From NCBI GenBank assembly GCA_018820745.1, contig JAHJNP010000225.1, forward strand, positions 1-10,128: 10,128 nucleotides of DNA. Direction: 5' to 3'. Below are positions 1 through 6,082 of this stretch, one piece after another (position 1 is the stretch's first letter; every line of letters starts with the position of its first letter). The notes under the pieces are model-generated. The model saw only the letters and a list, made by a program, of their open reading frames with translations, was not told the origin of the DNA and did no database searches. The position numbers were made by a program, and so were the translations under genes. This stretch comes from Gammaproteobacteria bacterium (lineage in GTDB: Bacteria; Pseudomonadota; Gammaproteobacteria; Burkholderiales; Thiobacillaceae).

Positions 1-307
1 GCGGCGATGCGTTCTTCTCGGCGAGGATCGAGATGCTGGTCGTGCCGGCGATGCCGCTGGTCACTTCCACCGGCACCACGGCGCCGTTTTCGGCGATGTC
101 CGGCGCCTTGATGGTGATGTCCTTGCTGTCGGCCGGGCTGGCAGCGCCGATGCCCTTCATCGCGTCACCGACGTTTTTGGCCTCGAAGGCTGCCTTGTTC
201 CAGGCGGCCATCGCCTGGGTGGGCTTCAGCAGGCCGGCGGCCACGGCCACGGCCACGGCGCCTGCGCCTGCGGCGCCTTTCAGTACGTTTCTACGAAGTG
301 CATTCAT
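1..307 (-). CDS. soxY: Thiosulfate-oxidation carrier protein SoxY, N-terminal part (runs off the window)
   Basis: SoxY, in complex with SoxZ, carries sulfur intermediates of thiosulfate oxidation on a C-terminal Cys in the periplasm. About 102 residues are visible; the C-terminal GGCGG swinging arm would lie beyond base 1, so the carrier Cys cannot be checked. The protein opens with a Tat-like signal (LRRNVLKG, then an Ala/Val/Gly-rich core ending near TQAMA). The mature start contains stretches typical of SoxY: ITIKAPDIAENGAVVPVEV and GTTSISILAEKN. An AAGGAG ribosome site lies 8 bases before the ATG at 307. An in-frame ATG at 313 is only 2 bases from that site, so 307 is preferred. soxZ would be expected next, outside the window. 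The assignment rests on recognising family sequence by eye. Confidence 0.88.
   Translation of the reverse strand, partial: MNALRRNVLKGAAGAGAVAVAVAAGLLKPTQAMAAWNKAAFEAKNVGDAMKGIGAASPADSKDITIKAPDIAENGAVVPVEVTSGIAGTTSISILAEKNASP
239..260. repeat. Hexamer repeat (CCACGG)3 inside the soxY signal peptide
   Basis: Three perfect head-to-tail copies of a 6-base unit at 241-258 encode alternating Ala-Val in the hydrophobic core of the SoxY signal peptide. Gain or loss of a unit would keep the frame and only change the length of the hydrophobic core. Confidence 0.7.
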
Positions 308-623
308 GAGCATGTCTCCTTGGCTTCAGATACTTCAATATTGGTTTTCAGGATGAATCACCGGCATGACGCCAGTCCTGCAAGTTAGGGTAAGGACGAA
401 TGCAATAGTTTCATGGCCTGCCCGGGTATTTTCGGACCAGGCTGTGGGTGTTTATCAACCAGTGGGGCCGACCCCAGGCGATGCCCGGCGGCATTCGGCA
501 AGCGGTGTTTCCATGCGCGAAACGGGTGAGTCCATTCAGACAATGCGGGGTCCGAAAAAGCAGGCGGATCATACACCGCATGCTGATGGTTGGTGGGTTC
601 ACACGCGCTGTCGCGCGCGTGCT
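308..623. other. Intergenic region between soxY and the hydrogenase small-subunit gene
   Basis: This stretch of about 316 bases has no convincing gene. Open frames exist on both strands, but none resembles a protein family. Read on the minus strand it should hold the soxY promoter and leader; I see the AAGGAG ribosome site at 315-320 but no convincing -35/-10 pair. The end next to the hydrogenase gene holds a stem-loop (602-621). Confidence 0.6.
602..621 (-). terminator. GC-only stem-loop just after the hydrogenase stop (possible transcription end)
   Basis: CACGCGC (602-608) pairs with GCGCGTG (615-621), a 7-bp stem with a 6-base loop starting 2 bases beyond the TGA of the minus-strand hydrogenase gene. 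No T-run follows on the minus strand, so it is not a standard intrinsic terminator. It could slow RNA decay or end transcription in another way. Confidence 0.35.
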
Positions 624-1793
624 TCATTGACCGGATTCCTTCAGGTACTCCAACAGGGCCTGCATGTCGCCATCCTCCAGGCTGAAGCGGTGGGCACGCA
701 CTTTGCCCGAGCGCAGCAGGGACGGCACCTCGTCGGGCAGGGCTTTCAGGCTGGACGGGCTACTTGTGTGGCACGTGGCGCAATGGCGGTCGTATACCGC
801 TTCGCCACGCTGGACCGGCGTTCCGCTTGCGGCTGACGCTGCTGCCGGCAGCGCGGCCGGCGCATAGAAGCTCCCCCGGTCCCAGAAGTCCGGTTCGCTG
901 CAGCCGAGGCAGGGGTGGCCGGATTCGACGGGATTGCCCACCCCGTTCCAGCGCACGGTGGAGCAGGCGTTGCGGGTCGTCGGCCCCTTGCAGCCCAGTT
1001 CCAGCAGGCACCAGCCGGCACGCGCGCCGGCGTCGTCGAAAGTTTTTGCGAAGCGCCCAGCGTCGTAGTGGCCGCGCCGGGAACAGCGGTCATGCACCGT
1101 CTCGCCATAGAAGGCCAGCGGGCGGCCCTGTGCGTCCAGTTCGGGAAAACGGCCGAAGGCCACGCGGTGGGCCAGCACCGCGCTCATCACCTCGGGGATG
1201 GGCGGGCAGCCGGGCAGGTTGACCAGCGGCCGGCGCGGCGCCAGGCCACGTTCCATCAGTTCGGCGACACCCATTGCCCCGGTGGGATTAGGGGCGGCGG
1301 CGGGCAGCCCGCCGAAGGCCGCGCAGGTGCCCACGGCGAGCACCGCCTCGGCGGATTCCAGACAGCGCCTCAACAGGCTCAGGTTGTCCTCGCCGGCGAT
1401 GGTGGAACAGGCGCCATTGAGCGCGGTGGGCACTGAGCCATCGACCACCAGCAACAGCTTGCCGTGGTTCTCGGCCAGGCTTCGCTCCCGCGCCTGTTCC
1501 GCCGCCACGCCGGCAGCGGCCTGCAGCGTGTGGTGGTAGTCCAGCGAAATCAGCTCGAACAGCAGGCGCTCGATGGCGGGTGCGGCCGAACGGGTGAGCG
1601 ATTCGGTGCAGCCGGTGCATTCCTGAAATGACAGCCACACCACCGGCAGGCGTCGTGCCCTGGAAAGCGAGTTGGCCAGGCGTATCGCCGCGTCTGGCGG
1701 CAGGGCGAGCAGCGAGGCCGTCAGGGCACAGAACTTGAGAAAGGCGCGTCGGCTGATGCCGCGGTCTGATGCGTCAGGAAGCGCATGTTTCAT
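624..1793 (-). CDS. [NiFe]-hydrogenase small subunit fused to a C-terminal cytochrome c domain
   Basis: Electron-transfer subunit of an uptake-type [NiFe] hydrogenase, exported by Tat (SRRAFLKF, residues 14-21). Ligands visible: proximal cluster C59, C62, C157, C196; distal cluster H234, C237, C262, C268; medial cluster C277, C295, C298, with Pro288 kept, which fits a [3Fe-4S] centre. The first motif is CTGC and Gly162 stands where oxygen-tolerant enzymes carry an extra Cys, so the proximal cluster is the standard type. After the family signature CSEPDFWDRG the usual membrane helix is missing. Instead, an Ala/Pro linker (about 311-325) leads to a haem site CATCH (338-342) and a helix ending EYLKESG. 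The length is 389 residues. The ATG at 1793 is chosen because GGAG lies 6 bases upstream and the Tat motif follows closely. No large subunit adjoins. The fold and cofactors are well supported; the partner and reaction are not. Confidence 0.88.
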   Translation of the reverse strand: MKHALPDASDRGISRRAFLKFCALTASLLALPPDAAIRLANSLSRARRLPVVWLSFQECTGCTESLTRSAAPAIERLLFELISLDYHHTLQAAAGVAAEQARERSLAENHGKLLLVVDGSVPTALNGACSTIAGEDNLSLLRRCLESAEAVLAVGTCAAFGGLPAAAPNPTGAMGVAELMERGLAPRRPLVNLPGCPPIPEVMSAVLAHRVAFGRFPELDAQGRPLAFYGETVHDRCSRRGHYDAGRFAKTFDDAGARAGWCLLELGCKGPTTRNACSTVRWNGVGNPVESGHPCLGCSEPDFWDRGSFYAPAALPAAASAASGTPVQRGEAVYDRHCATCHTSSPSSLKALPDEVPSLLRSGKVRAHRFSLEDGDMQALLEYLKESGQ

Positions 1794-2067
1794 TCGGGAC
1801 TCCGTTGCCACGCAAACGGCCTGTGCGTCCTCTGATCGCAGGCGTTGCAGCGGATGGCCAAGCCTTTTTCTCCGCTCGTATGCTTCCATCGGGGCATGCC
1901 TGTTTTGGCGTCTGCATTCATCATAGGTCCTGTGGTCCGTTTTCTGGCCTGAAACGCGGTACATTCCTCGCCATCAAACGCGTGGACGGCCTGCCCATTT
2001 TCTGCGGGCGGCGACCGCGCTCAATTTCGCTCACGCACACGATCATGAATCGCTCAACCACCTGCTC
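1794..2067. promoter_or_regulatory. Divergent intergenic region between the hydrogenase small subunit and the BASS/ACR3-like permease
   Basis: About 274 bases separate two divergently oriented genes, so both promoters should lie here. I see a TACATT at 1960-1965 that could serve as a -10 for the permease, but no matching -35 at a good distance. The frame of the permease is open back to about 1927 without an ATG. No gene or repeat is supported. Confidence 0.4.
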
Positions 2068-3051
2068 ATGGACCGCCTGACGCTCGAACGCCGCCAGGTC
2101 TGGGCTTACCTGTCCGCCATCATCGCGGGCCTGCTCGCCGGCAGCGCCTGGCCCGGCACCGGCCCATTCTTCGAGCGCATGCTGTGGCCGACCCTGATGC
2201 TGCTGCTGTATGCGACCTTCGTGCAGGTGCCCCTGCTGCATCTGCGCGAGGCGTTCCGTGACCATCGCTTCGTGACGGCAGCTCTGGTGGGCAATTTCAT
2301 CCTGCTGCCGGCGCTGGTCTGGGGACTCGTGCAATGGCTGCCGCCCGACCCGGCATTGCGGTTGGGCGTGCTGCTGGTGCTGCTGGTGCCGTGCACCGAC
2401 TGGTTCATCACCTTCAGCCAGCTCGGCGGCGGCAACGTGCCGCGCGCCATTGCACTGACCCCGGTCAACCTGCTGTTGCAGCTTCTGCTGTTGCCGGCCT
2501 ACCTGTGGCTGATGGCGGGAGCGGGACTGTCCGCTGCCCTGACCCCCGCCGAGGTCTGGCCCGCGCTCGTGGTCGTGATGCTGCCGCTGGCCCTGGCCGC
2601 CGTGTCCGAACGCTGGGTCGAGGCGCAGGCAGAACGCGCGGTGCTGCGCGAGCGGCTGGCGTGGTGGCCGGTACCGCTGCTGGCGCTGGTGGTGTTCCTG
2701 ATCGCCGGCGCGCAGGTCGGCACGGTGCGAAACGCGCTGGGCCTGATGCCGCTCATCGTGCCCCTGTTCGTCGCCTTCCTGCTGCTCGCAGCGTTGATCG
2801 CCAAGGGGCTGGCCCGCCTGATGCGCCTGCCCGTCGATCAGGGGCGCACGCTCGCGTTCAGCCTCGGCACGCGCAACTCCTTCGTCGTGCTGCCCTTCGC
2901 CCTGACCCTGCCCGCCGGCTGGGAAGTCGCCGCCGTGGTGATCGTGGTGCAGTCGCTGGTGGAGTTGTTCGGCATGGTGTTCTATCTGTGGTGGGTGCCG
3001 CGCCGGCTGTTCGGGAAACAGGTCGATGCCGGCGGGGTCGACCTGGCCTGA
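2068..3051 (+). CDS. BASS/ACR3-like permease, arsenic-resistance type (probable arsenite efflux)
   Basis: Inner-membrane transporter of 327 residues, almost entirely hydrophobic, with roughly ten predicted membrane segments as in the bile acid:sodium symporter/ACR3 superfamily. The stretch LLVPCTDWFITFSQLGGGN (about residues 105-123) matches the conserved fourth-helix region whose Cys (C109 here) is important in ACR3 arsenite efflux pumps. A second conserved stretch, FSLGTRNSFVVLPFALTLP, lies near the C-terminus. Family members are commonly annotated 'arsenic resistance protein'. Its location near arsenite oxidase supports a metalloid role, but the substrate is not proven and another anion is possible. 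The start is uncertain: no Shine-Dalgarno sequence precedes the ATG at 2068 and the frame is open upstream. It stands alone on the plus strand and converges with the osmC end of the minus-strand set. Confidence 0.8.
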   Translation: MDRLTLERRQVWAYLSAIIAGLLAGSAWPGTGPFFERMLWPTLMLLLYATFVQVPLLHLREAFRDHRFVTAALVGNFILLPALVWGLVQWLPPDPALRLGVLLVLLVPCTDWFITFSQLGGGNVPRAIALTPVNLLLQLLLLPAYLWLMAGAGLSAALTPAEVWPALVVVMLPLALAAVSERWVEAQAERAVLRERLAWWPVPLLALVVFLIAGAQVGTVRNALGLMPLIVPLFVAFLLLAALIAKGLARLMRLPVDQGRTLAFSLGTRNSFVVLPFALTLPAGWEVAAVVIVVQSLVELFGMVFYLWWVPRRLFGKQVDAGGVDLA

Positions 3052-3062
3052 CTCGATCTTTT

Positions 3063-3270
3063 TCATCCAGATGCGCTCCCCTGATGCAGCAACCTGCCAT
3101 CCACTACCACGCCGGGTGCGGAAAGCGCCTGACAACCAATGAAGCGGGCGGGTCCGGTGATGTTTTTCTGGCTGATTTCAATCCCCCGGTTCCCGTGACG
3201 TATTGTCGATGGGGCGGTAGGTCTTGCGGCAGGTGGGGCAGTCAAATCCCAAGACTTCAACAAGTTTCAT
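3063..3270 (-). pseudogene. Decayed thioredoxin-like (TM0996/MTH895-type) gene remnant
   Basis: From an ATG at 3270 the minus strand reads MKLVEVLGFDCPTCRKTYRP, a clear thioredoxin-like start with a CPTC active site, then meets a stop at 3178-3180 after 30 codons. In another frame, about 3065-3150, it reads CQALSAPGVVVDGRLLHQG, which matches the cis-Pro half of the same family (compare MSTPGVVIDGKVVHAGG in the intact gene at 3796-4098). It then stops without the final helix. The middle of the fold is missing. The simplest reading is one ancestral gene that lost an internal piece, changed frame and lost its C-terminus. Only weak GGAA precedes the ATG. A sequencing error would not explain both the missing middle and the missing end. 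Confidence 0.68.
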
Positions 3271-3303
3271 GTTTGTTCCGGGAACGATGTCCGTAACGCA
3301 CTC

Positions 3304-3337
3304 GGCCGAATCCCGACAGTCGAGCCGGAATTCGGCC
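3304..3337 (-). terminator. 12-bp stem-loop downstream of osmC (possible terminator or RNA end)
   Basis: GGCCGAATCCCG (3304-3315) pairs with CGGAATTCGGCC (3326-3337) around a 10-base loop. The single non-Watson-Crick pair would be G-U in a minus-strand transcript but A-C in a plus-strand one, favouring a structure in RNA read from the minus strand, 24 bases past the osmC stop. No T-run follows, so ordinary intrinsic termination is not assured. It separates osmC from the thioredoxin remnant. Confidence 0.5.
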
Positions 3338-3361
3338 ATGTTCCTGATTCCCCCTGTCGCT

Positions 3362-3775
3362 CTATTTGCGCCTCAACACACCGGAAAGCTGTGTGCCCGG
3401 CGCCACGGTGTTGAATACGGTACCGAATTTCTTCACGTTGTCGTGCAGCAGTTCCAGGCGCCGGTCCGGTTCGTCGGTATCCACGATGATTTCGTAGATG
3501 ATGGATTCCATCTTCGGTGGCGCGTCCTGGCGCACGCCATCCACCCGTACTGTCACACCGCGCAGGTCGAACTGGAGAATGGGAATAAGCCGCTCGATAC
3601 CCTTGACGATGCAGGCGGACAGGGCAGCGAGCAGCAATTCGGCCGGATTGAAGGCTTTGGGATTGCCCGCCAGGTCGGTATCCAGGGGGATTTCTGCCAG
3701 TTTGCAGCGCGACAGGCTTCCCTGCGAGCCGAGACGCACGGTTTCAACATGGAAAGTCATTTTTGGATCGCTCAT
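3362..3775 (-). CDS. OsmC-family protein lacking the second conserved cysteine
   Basis: OsmC/Ohr-family proteins are small dimeric thiol peroxidases or relatives of unsettled role. This 137-residue protein has the family core, NPAELLLAALSACIVKGIERL (about 43-63), with C55 in the place of the first conserved Cys. In the C-terminal part, where many relatives read like CPVxNT, it has FGTVFNT, with Gly118 at the position of the second reactive Cys. A C24-C55 pair is possible, but the standard peroxidase pair is broken. Last intact gene of the minus-strand set, 20 bases after the thioredoxin-like gene. Start: ATG at 3775 is preferred; ATG at 3760 and a TTG at 3799 overlapping the upstream stop are alternatives, and none has a strong ribosome site. 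Family assignment is firm; peroxidase activity is doubtful. Confidence 0.85.
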   Translation of the reverse strand: MSDPKMTFHVETVRLGSQGSLSRCKLAEIPLDTDLAGNPKAFNPAELLLAALSACIVKGIERLIPILQFDLRGVTVRVDGVRQDAPPKMESIIYEIIVDTDEPDRRLELLHDNVKKFGTVFNTVAPGTQLSGVLRRK

Positions 3776-3795
3776 GGCAGGGCGTGCAACAAGAC

Positions 3796-4098
3796 TCAAC
3801 CGCAGTTGCCGCCGCTACAGCAACCGCCGCTCGCGGGCGTGGCTTGCGGCGCGCCGAGCGACCCGGCCAGCCACTCGGCGATCTTGTCGCGGCTGGGCAC
3901 ACCGCCTGCGTGGACCACTTTGCCGTCGATCACCACACCCGGGGTGGACATGACGCCGTAGCCCATGATGGCCTGGATGTCTTCGATCTTTTCGAGCTGC
4001 ACGGAGGCGCCTTTTTGGGCGGCGACCTCCTCGATCAGCTTCATTGTAATTTTGCAGTTGGCACAGCCGGTGCCGAGAACTTTGATGTGGGTCGTCAT
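3796..4098 (-). CDS. Small CxxC thioredoxin-like protein (TM0996/MTH895 type) with Cys-rich tail
   Basis: Cytoplasmic thioredoxin-fold disulfide protein of 100 residues. Active site C12-A-N-C15 lies in GTGCANC, and the cis-Pro loop STPGVVIDGK follows in the second half; both are typical of the 'redox-active disulfide protein 2' family. Members are often found beside COG0701 permeases and arsenic genes. After the fold ends (about residue 80) comes an added tail, GGCCSGGNCG, with C93, C94 and C99, that could bind a soft metal or metalloid. The start is supported by GGAG 7 bases upstream of the ATG. It lies 68 bases after the DUF2892 gene and just before osmC. Likely role (inference): thiol delivery or reduction for the neighbouring permease. 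There is no signal peptide. Confidence 0.88.
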   Translation of the reverse strand: MTTHIKVLGTGCANCKITMKLIEEVAAQKGASVQLEKIEDIQAIMGYGVMSTPGVVIDGKVVHAGGVPSRDKIAEWLAGSLGAPQATPASGGCCSGGNCG

Positions 4099-4166
4099 GT
4101 CATGCTCCAGAAATAGGGCGACGTTGGATGGATGCAGGATGATTTGCTCATGAGGCGTTCCTTATC

Positions 4167-4385
4167 TTAGCTGCCGCAGCAGGCGCCGGATTTCTTGCCT
4201 TCGCCCAGCATCTTGCTGGCCGGGCAGAAGCCGGTGAAGGTCGCCTGGAAGGCCATGAAGCCGACGAAGGCCGCCAGCCACAGCCAGGTCGGGGCGAGCA
4301 GATTCATCTGCCCGCTGAAGTGGGTGAGCACCAGGGCGATCAGAACCATGGCGGACATCATGCGGACGGCTTTATTACCTTTCAT
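4167..4385 (-). CDS. DUF2892 (YgaP-type) small membrane protein with C-terminal CC
   Basis: A 72-residue protein with two membrane segments (about residues 8-22 and 31-48), followed by the family signature [12 protein letters not shown] with C54, and ending KSGACCGS with C69 and C70. DUF2892 is the membrane domain found alone or fused to rhodanese (YgaP), often near sulfur or metalloid genes; its biochemical role is not settled. GAGGAG stands about 8 bases before the ATG, a strong start. It is 24 bases downstream of the permease gene, clearly co-transcribed. The terminal CC resembles the added Cys-rich end of the next gene product, suggesting a shared thiol or metal chemistry. Three cysteines in so short a protein is notable. 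Confidence 0.85.
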   Translation of the reverse strand: MKGNKAVRMMSAMVLIALVLTHFSGQMNLLAPTWLWLAAFVGFMAFQATFTGFCPASKMLGEGKKSGACCGS

Positions 4386-4409
4386 TGCAGCAACTCCTCG
4401 TGAGAAAAA

Positions 4410-5465
4410 TCAAAGTAGAACGTTGAACACATAGCCCACCAGCAGGATGCCGGCGGCGACGACACCCGCGAAGGTGGCGATCAGCCGGGGCTTCAGCACC
4501 TTGCGCAGAATGATCATTTCCGGCGCCGACAACGCGATCACGCTCATCATGAACGCCAGCACGGTTCCCAATGCCGCGCCCTTGGCCAACAACGCCTGGA
4601 CGATGGGGATAACGCCTGCCGCGTTGGTGTACATCGGCACGCCGATGAGGACTGCCGCGGGCAACGCCCACCACGGCGCGTCCTTGCCCATGATGGAGGC
4701 CATGAAATCCTCCGGCACGTAGCCGTGGATGCCGGCGCCCAGCGCCACGCCCAGCACGATGTAGATCCACACCCTGGCGACGATTTCGCGCACATGGTGA
4801 AAACCGTTTTCGATGCGCTCGCCCCACGTCATGCGAGACGCTTCAACACCAGTCGGCGCCTGGCTGTTCTGCATGGCGCGCACCCAGTCCTCGAGGTGGT
4901 GCTCCATGCCCAGCTTGCCGATGACGATGCCGGCGACGATGGCGACGGCGAGCCCCATCACCAGGTACAGCGCAGCGATCTTCCAGCCGAACAGGCCGAA
5001 CAGCATGGCCAGCGCGATCTCGTTCACCATCGGTGCGGCGATCAGGAAGGAGAACGTTACCCCCAGCGGCACGCCGGCCTGCAGGAAGCCGATGAACAGC
5101 GGCACCGCCGAACAGGAACAGAATGGCGTCACGATGCCCAGGCTGGCCGCCATCGCGTTGCCTGAACCGAGCCGGCGGCCGGACAACAGTGCACGGGTGC
5201 GCTCGGGCGAAACGAAGGTATGCACGATGCCCATGACGAACACGATGCCGGTCAAGAGCAGCAGCACCTTGGGGGTGTCGTAGACAAAGAATTGCAACGC
5301 GCCGCCCAGGTGGCTGTCGCGTGCCACCGGCAGCACGGCGACCATTGCCTCGGAGGCTGGGATCAACGACTGATATAGGGCGAACCAGATCGCGGCGGCG
5401 ACAACCAGGAACAGGATAGGCTGTTGGCTGGGCCAGCGTCTGAGTTGAAGGACAAGCGCTTGCAT
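4410..5465 (-). CDS. COG0701 permease (ArsP_1/DUF318 family)
   Basis: Integral membrane permease of 351 residues. The hallmark TPFCSCSAVP (C116 and C118), followed by FIGFLQAGVPLGVTFSFL and APMVNEIA, identifies the family; a second related half, GVPMYTNAAGVIPIVQALL, lies near 275-295, consistent with the internal repeat of these permeases. A central cytoplasmic loop (about 185-220) carries the charged residues. Some members (ArsP) export trivalent organoarsenicals; others are linked to thiosulfate, sulfite or metal traffic, so the substrate here is open. It stands 83 bases after the ECF sigma gene and leads the group DUF2892, thioredoxin-like, osmC. No strong ribosome site precedes the ATG. 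A candidate ECF-type promoter lies 31 bases upstream. Family very sure, substrate unknown. Confidence 0.88.
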   Translation of the reverse strand: MQALVLQLRRWPSQQPILFLVVAAAIWFALYQSLIPASEAMVAVLPVARDSHLGGALQFFVYDTPKVLLLLTGIVFVMGIVHTFVSPERTRALLSGRRLGSGNAMAASLGIVTPFCSCSAVPLFIGFLQAGVPLGVTFSFLIAAPMVNEIALAMLFGLFGWKIAALYLVMGLAVAIVAGIVIGKLGMEHHLEDWVRAMQNSQAPTGVEASRMTWGERIENGFHHVREIVARVWIYIVLGVALGAGIHGYVPEDFMASIMGKDAPWWALPAAVLIGVPMYTNAAGVIPIVQALLAKGAALGTVLAFMMSVIALSAPEMIILRKVLKPRLIATFAGVVAAGILLVGYVFNVLL

Positions 5466-5496
5466 GGCGGTCAGATTTCGTATTGGTCTTACTAAA

Positions 5497-5525
5497 GAAG
5501 ACGAACGACCTCGTAAAAGGATGCA
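5497..5525 (-). promoter_or_regulatory. Candidate ECF-type promoter of the permease-DUF2892-thioredoxin-osmC group
   Basis: On the minus strand TGCATCC (5525-5519) and CGTCTTC (5503-5497) are separated by 15 bases. This resembles the TGCAACC/CGTC pattern of several proteobacterial ECF promoters. It lies between the sigma gene stop and the permease ATG, which would give a leader of about 25 bases. The match was made by eye; no promoter model was run. Confidence 0.4.
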
Positions 5526-5548
5526 GGGTCGCCGAAAAAATTCACAAC

Positions 5549-6082
5549 TCAGGATTGGCCGCCGCGCGGTACGAAGCAGCAGACCTTACCCGCTGCGTTG
5601 AGTTTGACCTGGCAGGCGTCGTTGAGATGTTCGCGCAGACGCTTGCGTGCGCGCTGAACGCGCGATTTGGCTCCGGGTAGGGTGATCCCTTTCAGGCGCG
5701 CGTAGTCTTCCTGGCTCATACCCTCGAGGTCGCAGCGGGTAATGGCGTCACGGTCCTCTTCCGACAGTTCTGAAAGCGCGCGCGGGAGACAGGCAGCCAG
5801 CGACTCCACAGCGGGCGTTTCCTCATGCTCGGCGGCCAGATCGTCCGGCAGTTCCACCTGATCCTTCTTCAGACGCAGGCGGTCGGCCAGCGCGTTTCGC
5901 GCCACCTCGAACAGCCAGGCGCGGGCGTTGGCGATCTCGCAGAACTGTTTGTCTTGGCGCATCGACTTGAGAAACAGGTCCTGCAGCATATCCTCGGCGT
6001 CGTGAGGATTGCCCAGCCTCCCACGTAGCCAAGCCCGCAACTCGCTTTCGTGGCTGTCCCATGCGCTCAAGAGGCAATTCAT
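5549..6082 (-). CDS. ECF RNA polymerase sigma factor (SigZ-like) with C-terminal Cys motif
   Basis: A 177-residue ECF sigma factor. Region 2 (about 10-75) contains AEDMLQDLFLKSM and ARAWLFEVARNALAD, typical of -10 recognition and core binding. Region 4 (about 100-153) contains LSEEDRDAI and the helix-turn-helix GMSQEDYARLKGITLPGAKS. Past the fold is a tail, ACQVKLNAAGKVCCFVPR, with C157, C168 and C169; SigZ-type factors have a similar extension. No classical anti-sigma gene is in the window, so the tail may sense thiol-reactive or metal stress itself (inference). The ATG at 6082 overlaps the TGA of the upstream thioredoxin-fold gene (ATGA), so translation is probably coupled; no good ribosome site is otherwise seen. 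The likely targets are its downstream neighbours and possibly itself. Confidence 0.88.
   Translation of the reverse strand: MNCLLSAWDSHESELRAWLRGRLGNPHDAEDMLQDLFLKSMRQDKQFCEIANARAWLFEVARNALADRLRLKKDQVELPDDLAAEHEETPAVESLAACLPRALSELSEEDRDAITRCDLEGMSQEDYARLKGITLPGAKSRVQRARKRLREHLNDACQVKLNAAGKVCCFVPRGGQS

Noticed and set aside
385..627. 80-codon minus-strand frame starting with an ATGA overlap at the hydrogenase stop, with AAGGA upstream
   Set aside because: The overlap and ribosome-like site are suggestive, but the translation has no family resemblance, no hydrogenase large-subunit features and a random-looking composition.
366..836. 156-codon plus-strand frame across the soxY-hydrogenase gap
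   Set aside because: It runs into the antisense of the cytochrome domain and shows no recognisable motif or ribosome site.
1921..3135. 404-codon open frame on the minus strand opposite the permease
   Set aside because: Gln/His/Arg-rich low-complexity translation, the usual antisense shadow of a Leu-rich membrane protein; only its 5' end overlaps the thioredoxin remnant.
4131..4137. Second TGCATCC on the minus strand upstream of the thioredoxin-like gene
   Set aside because: No CGTC-type element stands 15 bases downstream, so it does not complete an ECF promoter; probably chance.
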